From positions 1 to 7,151 of the forward strand of contig SMXJ01000078.1 of NCBI GenBank assembly GCA_004356305.1: a DNA stretch of 7,151 nucleotides. Reading direction: 5' to 3'. Positions within the stretch are counted from its first letter, which is position 1, and the number at the start of each line of letters is the position of its first letter. The notes beneath the pieces were generated by a model that did no database searches, had not been told where the DNA came from, and was given only the letters and a program-made list of their open reading frames with translations. The translations under genes and the position numbers were made by a program. The DNA is from Bacteroidota bacterium. GTDB taxonomy: Bacteria; Bacteroidota; Bacteroidia; Flavobacteriales; Flavobacteriaceae. Below, piece by piece: positions 1 to 6,500 of the stretch.

Positions 1-630
1 ATTGCTATACACTGCGAATTCAAATTTTGGCGTTAATCCTCTTTCCCTACATTCCCGGGTGATCAGTTCTTTTATTTCTTCTTCAGATACTCGTTTATGA
101 ATGGGTATGCCGGTCGAAATATTACTGATCATAGTTTCAAATCTCTTCCGTTCATAATCCCTCATTCTCACAAAATCAATTTTACTTTGTGTTGTGTACC
201 CACTTCCATCTAATCTGCCGGTAATCCAGGTTGTTTTCTTTTTATTAGTGATCTTTTTAAACTGAATACTATCATACTCAGTGTCAAAAAAACCGGAATA
301 CAATTTGTAATCCTCTTCAATTATACCATCCGAAAATATGACGGTCTCATTTTTGTCTTCGTTGACAATGCGATAAATAAGTTCAGTTACACTTACATTG
401 TCCGGTTGCTCTATACTGTCGATCAGCCCGCTATACAGCCTATAATAATCCTCTGTTTCCCTTAACTGAATTTTACTGGCTACCTTAATCAATATTTGTC
501 TTACATTAAATGTAAATTGCTCTTCCTTCGTTTGATAAGCATTATTGATCCAGTATCCCTGAACAAAAACGATCCCTAAAAGCGAAAGTGACATTAAGCC
601 AATAAGAAGGGCAAACAAATTTTTGTTCAT
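1..630 (-). CDS. Sensor histidine kinase, N-terminal sensory part (3' end beyond window)
   Basis: The frame is open from the ATG at 630-628 to the window edge, giving 210 codons with no stop. An in-frame TGA at 636-634 makes this ATG the only reasonable start. The protein begins MNKNLFALLIGLMSLSLLGI, an uncleaved-type membrane helix at about residues 5-25. A charged, probably periplasmic region follows, starting WINNAYQTKEEQFTFNVRQI and ending KFEFAVYSN. This layout (short N-tail, one helix, YWIN-(x)n-F.FNV, then FEFAVYSN before a second helix) is what I recall for flavobacterial sensor kinases of the two-component type. The HAMP/HisKA/HATPase parts would lie outside the window, so kinase activity is inferred, not seen. 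Such kinases usually sit beside an OmpR-family response regulator, which could be the next gene. The ligand is unknown. It starts 78 nt after coaE and probably has its own promoter. Confidence 0.8.
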   Translation of the reverse strand, partial: MNKNLFALLIGLMSLSLLGIVFVQGYWINNAYQTKEEQFTFNVRQILIKVASKIQLRETEDYYRLYSGLIDSIEQPDNVSVTELIYRIVNEDKNETVIFSDGIIEEDYKLYSGFFDTEYDSIQFKKITNKKKTTWITGRLDGSGYTTQSKIDFVRMRDYERKRFETMISNISTGIPIHKRVSEEEIKELITRECRERGLTPKFEFAVYSN

Positions 631-634
631 AGGT

Positions 635-642
635 CAAAATTA
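635..642 (-). promoter_or_regulatory. Candidate -7 promoter box of the histidine kinase gene
   Basis: On the minus strand the sequence is TAATTTTG, an exact match to the Bacteroidota -7 consensus TAnnTTTG, followed by ACCT and the ATG of the kinase. I see no good TTTG -33 element at the expected 19-21 nt upstream, which would fit a promoter that needs an activator. The box would place transcription start at or within a base or so of the ATG. AT-rich DNA yields such matches by chance, so confidence is moderate. Confidence 0.4.
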
Positions 643-647
643 AGATT

Positions 648-692
648 TTAACATTTAGCGTTTGGGTTGTTTAACCAAATGTTAACAAAACG
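648..692. promoter_or_regulatory. Three TTAAC repeats upstream of the kinase gene; candidate operator
   Basis: Read on the plus strand, TTAAC occurs at 648-652, 671-675 and 682-686, with start-to-start spacings of 23 and 11 bp, about two and one helical turns. The 11-mers at 671-681 (TTAACCAAATG) and 682-692 (TTAACAAAACG) match at 9 of 11 positions. OmpR/PhoB-family regulators typically bind direct repeats about 11 bp apart, and the adjacent gene encodes a two-component sensor kinase, so autoregulation is a reasonable inference. The palindrome TGTTAACA (680-687) and a weak hairpin with a bulged G (661-679) overlap the repeats. Relative to the kinase ATG the repeats lie at about -18 to -62. 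Confidence 0.4.
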
Positions 693-708
693 TTTCTAAT
701 CGAGCGTA

Positions 709-1290
709 TTAGCCCTCTAAGAAACGCAGGTGTAACTCCTTTACCTTTGATCTAGTGGCCTCCAGGTCAATATTATCGATTTGAAAGTCGGCAAGAGGAA
801 TTTTCTTTTCATCGTCCCACTGATTAGAAATTCTATTCTCGATCTCGAATTCCGTGGTCATATCTCTTTTCATCACACGTTTTATCCTAATTTCTGTAGG
901 CGCTGTAACCAAAATAGTATAGTCACAATTTTTATAGCTACCATTTTCAAAGAGGATCGCGGCCTCCTTAATACAATAGGGTGCGGTCTGTTTTAACATC
1001 CAGCGCTGAAAATGGAGCGCTACTTTGGGATGGATTATTTTATTAACTCGCTTTAAAATACTCTTATCGTTAAAGATCTTATCGGCAACAAATATTCTAC
1101 TGATCCCGTCCTTATCATAAGCATCTTTTCCAAGTAGGGCAATTATTTTTTTCCGGATGACCTTTGAAGTGTTGGTGAGTCGTTTCGCCTCTAAGTCGGC
1201 AATATAGACAGGCACACCTAATTCGACAAAAAACCCGGCTACGGTTGATTTACCACTTCCTATACCTCCTGTAAGCCCAACTACTTTCAA
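709..1290 (-). CDS. coaE: Dephospho-CoA kinase
   Basis: This enzyme phosphorylates the 3'-hydroxyl of the ribose in dephospho-CoA with ATP, the last step of coenzyme A synthesis, in the cytoplasm. The 193-residue length is normal for the family. Visible landmarks are the P-loop GGIGSGKS at residues 8-15, YIADLEAKRL at 29-38 (the D32 region typical of CoaE), IIHP at 85-88, AILFENG at 111-117, the RD pair at 142-143, ENRISNQ at 151-157 and a C-terminal DFQIDN at 168-173. The start codon is TTG at 1290-1288. No in-frame ATG or GTG lies between it and an upstream in-frame stop, and the P-loop begins only seven residues later, so the start cannot be internal. The TTG lies one base after the ybbR-like stop codon, which suggests translational coupling within the operon. 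I see no Shine-Dalgarno sequence; the upstream DNA is A/T-rich. Confidence 0.95.
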   Translation of the reverse strand: MKVVGLTGGIGSGKSTVAGFFVELGVPVYIADLEAKRLTNTSKVIRKKIIALLGKDAYDKDGISRIFVADKIFNDKSILKRVNKIIHPKVALHFQRWMLKQTAPYCIKEAAILFENGSYKNCDYTILVTAPTEIRIKRVMKRDMTTEFEIENRISNQWDDEKKIPLADFQIDNIDLEATRSKVKELHLRFLEG

Positions 1291-1291
1291 T

Positions 1292-2239
1292 TTATTTAAA
1301 AATTAAATATTCGATCTTTTTAGTTTCCAGTTCAATATGGTACAATCCTTTCGGTATTATCAGCAATTTTGGTATCATAAAATTTTCTTCTGAAGGCCTT
1401 GCAGCGTAATCACAAACCATTCTAAAATCTTTTTCAGAAATACGATTAAACTCACTCAGCGAAACCTCGAAACTCACTTCGATACTTTCCGGTAATAGCC
1501 TTAATTCGATGTCACTTGGTATATTGATGACCTCTACAGGAATTGTAAGGTGTTTTTGAGTGAACTCCTCAACAATTAATTGTAGCTCCGTCGTTTCATT
1601 TGAAAGTACCAGGATCGAGTTTTTAGGATTTTGTAACATCAGGGTCACATTTATTGATTCCGAAACTTCCTTTATGACGAAGGTCTCAGTAATGATACTT
1701 TGAATACTATCCAAAATTTCTGATGGACCGGATACCTCAACAGAATCGGGTTTCAAGATCACTTTGCCCAAAGACTTATATCCCTCCTTGTATTCAATTT
1801 CAGAAATGAATTGCACGACTACCTTTTTTGAGACAATTGGATCGAGATCAACCCGCAATTCGTCTAATGATATATGGCTAACCCGGGTGTAATTGTCCAG
1901 TTGAGAAGTAATTACCTTGTTCAATTCTGAATTTGAGATCAATATAAGGGTATCTCCATCCTTATAATATTTGGAAATATCTATACTGATAGTGGGGACG
2001 TTGAGTTTATAGGATAAAAATTGAAATCCATTTGCCGAAATATCGAATTCGAGATCTTGAGGAGTATCAGGTGAAACAGAAACGGTGTTTGGTAGATTAA
2101 TATACGCCAGATTTGTACTAATGGTCGCGATAGATTCTTTTGAAAATTTAGTAAGCACCCAGATCAACATGGCTAGAAGAAGAAACAACAAAAACGTCTT
2201 CAATTTTAAGGTTCTGTATTTTCTAGTCTGTCCTGTCAT
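1292..2239 (-). CDS. YbbR-like (CdaR-type) single-pass membrane protein
   Basis: The 315-residue protein starts with a short basic tail (MTGQTRKYRTLKLK) and one strong membrane helix at about residues 14-30 (TFLLFLLLAMLIWVLT). A long beta-rich region outside the membrane follows. YbbR-type signatures can be seen at LKPDSVEVSGPSEILDSI (about 162-179), followed by TETFVI, and more weakly at LLPESIEVSFEV (248-259). In Firmicutes, YbbR/CdaR regulates the cyclic-di-AMP synthase CdaA. No cdaA is in this window, so that role should not be carried over. The protein most likely sits in the inner membrane with its repeats in the periplasm. It is placed between a membrane glycosyltransferase and coaE, with an 8-9 nt gap before it and 1 nt after it, so it is probably co-transcribed. 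The ATG at 2239 is the only sensible start, since the next Met lies inside the helix. Its precise function is unknown. Confidence 0.8.
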   Translation of the reverse strand: MTGQTRKYRTLKLKTFLLFLLLAMLIWVLTKFSKESIATISTNLAYINLPNTVSVSPDTPQDLEFDISANGFQFLSYKLNVPTISIDISKYYKDGDTLILISNSELNKVITSQLDNYTRVSHISLDELRVDLDPIVSKKVVVQFISEIEYKEGYKSLGKVILKPDSVEVSGPSEILDSIQSIITETFVIKEVSESINVTLMLQNPKNSILVLSNETTELQLIVEEFTQKHLTIPVEVINIPSDIELRLLPESIEVSFEVSLSEFNRISEKDFRMVCDYAARPSEENFMIPKLLIIPKGLYHIELETKKIEYLIFK

Positions 2240-2248
2240 GGAATAAAA

Positions 2249-3250
2249 TTACTTAAAAAATAAATATGGATATTGTTTTAGAGGATCTTTCTTCAATATC
2301 TGAATGTAGAAAGTGGATTTCAAAAACGCCAGTCCATATCCGAAAAACTGAACGAAAAGGGCTAATATAGAGAGAACACCGATTAAAATACTTTTATTTC
2401 TAACTGAAGCGTCAATGAAGACCAACGCCAAATACACCACTAACGGAAGAATCGCCATCCGGTGAAGAAAGAAGCTTAAAAGTATAGAAGTTATGACAAA
2501 ACACACGAACAAGGTCGGGAACCAAAATGTTATTTTTGATGAGCCGGGATGCCAGCTATTGAGAATTGGGCGAACGGTCCCGAATTTTTTTACCTGGGTA
2601 TAGAATTTCTTCCAGGATATTCTTCTTTTGTGAAATACGGATGCGTCGGGAATAAATGTAGTTTTAAGTTCTGCTTTCAAGATCCTTTGAGACAGATCCG
2701 GGTCTTCCCCAGGGTGAATTTTTGAAAATCCGCCAGTTGCTTCAAACGCTTTTTTTGAAATACCCATATTAAAACTTCTGGGTTCAAATTTTGTAACGCT
2801 ATTGATATTCCCTCGAATTCCACCGGTCGTCAGGAAGGAGGTCATCACATAATTTATGGCCTTTTGCAAACGGGTAAAGCTAGTGTGAGCTGCATCTGCA
2901 CCGCCATAACAATCGAAATAGGTTGAGTGCAAGAATCGATCTACCGTTTGAAGATAATTGGGAGGCATTAAACAATCTGAATCCAGAATAATAAAGTAAT
3001 TCCCTTTTGCTTTTTTCATTCCAAAATTACGCGAATCACCGGGCCCTGTATTCTCTTTAATATAATAGGATAGGTTTAATTTATTGGAAAAAGAGTGTAC
3101 AATGTTTTTGGATGTTTCAGAAGAACCATCTTCCACGATAACAATTTCAAAAGATGACGGAAAGGATAGTAACAGGAAACTTTCCAAAAGTTCCTGTATT
3201 TCCTGTGGTCTGTTGTATACAGGAATTATAAAAGAGTATTCCAAATGCAT
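2249..3250 (-). CDS. Family 2 glycosyltransferase with C-terminal membrane helices
   Basis: This is a GT-A fold, GT2-family transferase that moves a sugar from a nucleotide-sugar donor to an unidentified acceptor, with the catalytic domain in the cytoplasm. Counting from the ATG at 3250 (333 residues), I see YSFIIPVYNRP at 5-15, IVIVEDGSS at 36-44, the NTGPGDSRNFG nucleotide/sugar region at about 67-77, the metal-binding DSD at 90-92, and GEDPDL at 181-186, the likely catalytic-base region. Three hydrophobic segments follow at about 241-263, 265-283 and 287-310, anchoring the C-terminus. A longer reading frame begins at a TTG at 3301, but it would start at the terminator's T-run and add 17 residues ahead of a typical GT2 start, so I chose ATG 3250. 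It appears to be the first gene of an operon with the ybbR-like gene and coaE. Surface polysaccharide or glycolipid synthesis is plausible, but the acceptor cannot be inferred. Confidence 0.88.
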   Translation of the reverse strand: MHLEYSFIIPVYNRPQEIQELLESFLLLSFPSSFEIVIVEDGSSETSKNIVHSFSNKLNLSYYIKENTGPGDSRNFGMKKAKGNYFIILDSDCLMPPNYLQTVDRFLHSTYFDCYGGADAAHTSFTRLQKAINYVMTSFLTTGGIRGNINSVTKFEPRSFNMGISKKAFEATGGFSKIHPGEDPDLSQRILKAELKTTFIPDASVFHKRRISWKKFYTQVKKFGTVRPILNSWHPGSSKITFWFPTLFVCFVITSILLSFFLHRMAILPLVVYLALVFIDASVRNKSILIGVLSILALFVQFFGYGLAFLKSTFYIQILKKDPLKQYPYLFFK

Positions 3251-3254
3251 ACCG

Positions 3255-3286
3255 CAAAAATACACAATAATACCATCCTTCGCCAA
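3255..3286 (-). promoter_or_regulatory. Candidate promoter of the glycosyltransferase-ybbR-coaE operon
   Basis: On the minus strand a TTGG element (3286-3283) is followed after 20 bp by TATTTTTG (3262-3255), an exact TAnnTTTG box. Spacing and sequence fit the Bacteroidota -33/-7 promoter. The box is separated from the ATG at 3250 by CGGT only, so the message would be leaderless or nearly so. It lies just downstream of the terminator of the preceding gene, where a new promoter is expected. Confidence 0.5.
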
Positions 3287-3294
3287 GGCTATGG
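3273..3294. repeat. Imperfect inverted repeat over the -33 region
   Basis: On the plus strand CCATCCTT (3273-3280), a CGCC loop, then AAGG-CT-ATGG (3285-3294) form two 4-bp arms with a two-base bulge. The repeat overlaps the candidate -33 element of the glycosyltransferase promoter. It could be a regulator site, or chance. Confidence 0.25.
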
Positions 3295-3300
3295 AGGTCA

Positions 3301-3338
3301 AAGAAAAAAAGCCATCCCGCTAATTAAGCGGGATGGCT
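3301..3338 (-). terminator. Rho-independent terminator of the T9SS surface-protein gene
   Basis: AGCCATCCCGCT (3310-3321) and AGCGGGATGGCT (3327-3338) form a perfect 12-bp stem with a 5-nt loop. On the minus strand the stem is followed by a run of T residues with one C (plus-strand A-run at 3301-3310). It starts about 25 nt after the stop codon of the large secreted-protein gene. There is no T-run on the plus-strand side, so it is a one-directional terminator for the upstream gene. Confidence 0.92.
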
Positions 3339-3362
3339 CTCTATTAAAAGATCTATCAAAAA

Positions 3363-3590
3363 TTATCTCTTGATAATCTTGTAAGTTCCTATCTCCCCGT
3401 TGACAGATACTTTCATTATGTAAGCACCTACGGTAAGGCTAGAAACATTCAATTCAACACTGGTAGCCTCAATAGTTTGGCTCAACACTTGTTGTCCAAG
3501 AATATTATAGATAACTACATTGTCTATGTTCTCGATAGAGTTCAAGTTAAGAATTCCATCGGTCGGGTTTGGATAATAAGTAAATCCTTC
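3363..3590 (-). other. T9SS type A C-terminal sorting domain (coding segment)
   Basis: The last ~75 residues carry the standard Por_Secre_tail landmarks: FTYYPNPTDGILNL, then VVIYNILGQQVL, LNVSSLTVGAYIMKV and a basic end YKIIKR. In Bacteroidota this domain directs outer-membrane export by the type IX system, after which it is normally cleaved and the protein is attached to the surface or released. It shows that the whole protein is extracellular. Confidence 0.93.
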
Positions 3591-6500
3591 GATCGTATTA
3601 TCATCAGTACCCAAGTTGTCTCCATCGATCACGATATCTGTGATACCATCGGTGTTCAAAACAAATACATAGTACGCCTGACCCGCAGTTGTTGGAATGA
3701 TAGCAGATGTTCCGGGAACACACTGGTTACCATTAAAGGGAACTAAGGTAAGGTCGGTTTCAATTGCATTCTCATCCGGTGCGGTATAGAAAGTAACTGC
3801 ACTTGCTCCGGCCGGAGAAGTGATACTTGCCGTAGCAAATCCATCTCCTTCAGGAACGAAGTTATACCATACACCATTTGCACCGTCCAGATTACATCCG
3901 GTTGGGTTTCCATTTTCAGTCGTGGCAGCTGGCATCGCAACTGCAGGATCTGTATAAGGGAATCCTATTTCATCCACATCGATAGAATTAAGGATCATAT
4001 CGTTTGGTGGAGGTACCGGAACACATGTTAAGGCCATAGAGAAGTTACCAGTAGCAGATCCAAATCCATGCACTAAAATGTAGTACGTGGTAAGACCATC
4101 TCCCTGGAACATTACTTCAGACTGAAGACCACAAGTGTCATCGTTATCGGTTACACAAACCAAAGCAGCACAATCTCCCGTGTATACAGTTATCTTACTG
4201 TCATAATCCGTTCCACCGTCACACATAGACAGTGTATAGTCTGTCACCAGACCCGTAGTGTCTGTAAATACATACCAAACACCAGGAGCGGTTATCGCTG
4301 TATTACAAACCGGTGCACCGGCATCGAAAGTTGCTGTAATGGTCTCTCCAACAACTGTGTCTCCACAATCCATCGTCAATGCTCCTGCACACTCATCATT
4401 CACAGGCGGATCAACACAAGTTACTTCCAAACTGAAGTTACCGGATTGACTAGCAAATCCTTCTACCATGATATAATAAGTAGAGGTTCCGTCTGACAAG
4501 AATGACAATTGAGATTGTAATCCACAGAAATCATCGTTAAAGGCGATCTGATTTCCTCCACAAGCATCAAATACTCGGAGATAAGAATCGTAGTCCGTTC
4601 CACCGTCACAAAGTGACAAGGTCACTATCTGAGGAGATCCAGATCCTGTGAATCTATACCACTCATCCGGAGCAGGGTTTCCACCCGTATCCGTATTGGT
4701 GATCGTTTCACTCACCACTACATCGCCACAAGCTATTGGGAATGCATCGGCACAGGTATCATTGTCTGCAGGAACAGGACTACAAATTGTGATAGAGAAG
4801 GTGTCTACAGTTCCTGTATCGCCTCCAAAGTTGTCACATATCTTCAAGTTCCAAACTCCAGTGATATCTTCGGTATCAAAGGCAGCTGCAAATGTTCCAC
4901 CATCCGGTTCGAAAGTTCCTGTATAGGGAGGTGTACCACCTGAAAGAGGTCCTCCACCATCCATAAATACGGTATTTGTGAAGTTGTCACCTGAACCACC
5001 ATTTCCTCCGGAAAGAAGAAGCTCGGTTCCTAAGGGTGAAACTAACCAAATATCCAGGTCACCATCGAAGGTATGTGTGATATTAAGTGTCACATTATCA
5101 ATATTTGAGTCACCACCTATGGTTCCTGAACCTGTAACAGAAACAGGATATAGGTTGGGTGCGTTAGCACAATCAGGTGTACTGGTTCCTCCCGGATCGA
5201 TATCCAAAGGTAAACCGGTTGCGTCATAGGTAACATCTACACAAGCACCGCCACTAATACATTCTCCAAATTCAAGAAGGCCTATAAGTTCAACATCGGC
5301 ACCGGTAAGATCTTCCAATTCAACGCTTACTACGGTTTCTCCCGCAATATATCCAAAGAATACAGGACCGCCACTTGTAACATCAACAACCTGGGTATCG
5401 ATCAATCCACCGGTACCAAAAATTCTAACGTCGATAAATGATCCTCCAACCAATGAATACAGATCCATACCGAAGCTATTTACATCCATATTAGGGAAAT
5501 TTAATATGGTGTAATCTACGAATGTGTTAGAACCTACAATAGGATTGGGATTTCCAAACGCACCAGTTCCTACATACACTGTAACATTTGGAGGACCAGC
5601 AATAGTTATTTCAACACCTGGTTGAATTTCACCGGGAGCAAAACATGAACCCCCTGCCGAACTAATCACTTCATCACATGCTTGAATAACTCCTGCACCA
5701 GGGCCACCTTCAAAATCTTCAAAGGTCAAAGCACCAGCTTCAGCATTGAAAGATGGTCTGTCGGTATAAACACCAACAGCACATGCGCCGCCGCCGCCGC
5801 CGCCTGCTTCCTCAAAACTGATATCCATCGCTAAATCAGGACCATTCCCAATACAGCTATTACCATCGGTCCAAACTACACATCCTGTTCCAAATCCATC
5901 TCCAGGATTTTGCCAGGCGTATGGATTACCATTTCCATCAAGTGATGAATTCCAGAACCATTGTCCTGCCAATCCAAAATCCATCTGTGCCTGAATGCTC
6001 AACCAATAGGTAACTCCACTTGTTAAAACAGGAGCTGCAGTTGGATTAATCGTAAAGGAGCCAGTGTTACCCGGATCCGTTGCAGGACCTGGAAAGGATT
6101 CTGTATATAGCAATGTACCTGGAAGGCCAGCGGCATCATCATATATATACATGACCACCTCACTGCCAGGATCGGCTGGAAAACCTCCCGCTGAGGAGAC
6201 ACCAAGAATATCTATTTGACAGATGAATCCATCAATCGCACCGGGAACAACAAAGTCATCCGCGGCCTGGTTATCAAAGGCATCATTTGCGGGATCAAAA
6301 TCCTGAGAAGTCGGACCGGGTCCGCCGTCTGTATTTGTATAATTTGCTATGGTGGTGCCACAGCCGCCACCGCCGCCAGCACAGCTGTATGTTCTGAAAG
6401 TATAGTCGAAATTTGGGAATGGCGTATAACCTGCATTTGCGAAAACATTTCCGCCAGGATAAGGATTATTGATCGAACCGGAAACACAAGGCAAGCCAGG

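Noticed and set aside
661..679. Hairpin with 7 paired bases and one bulge between coaE and the kinase gene, as a coaE terminator
   Set aside because: No T-run follows it on the minus strand and the stem is weak; the TTAAC repeats explain the sequence better.
781..996. Plus-strand frame opposite coaE
   Set aside because: It is the antisense of a conserved enzyme gene, with no domain or start context of its own.
2237..2251. TAATTTTA-TTCC-ATG before the ybbR-like gene as an internal promoter
   Set aside because: One mismatch to the box, no -33 element seen, and the gene sits 9 nt after the preceding stop codon, so read-through from the operon promoter is simpler.
5787..5804. (GCC)6 as a disease-like microsatellite or replication signal
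   Set aside because: It is in frame and makes a glycine linker like the two other linkers; coding function explains it.
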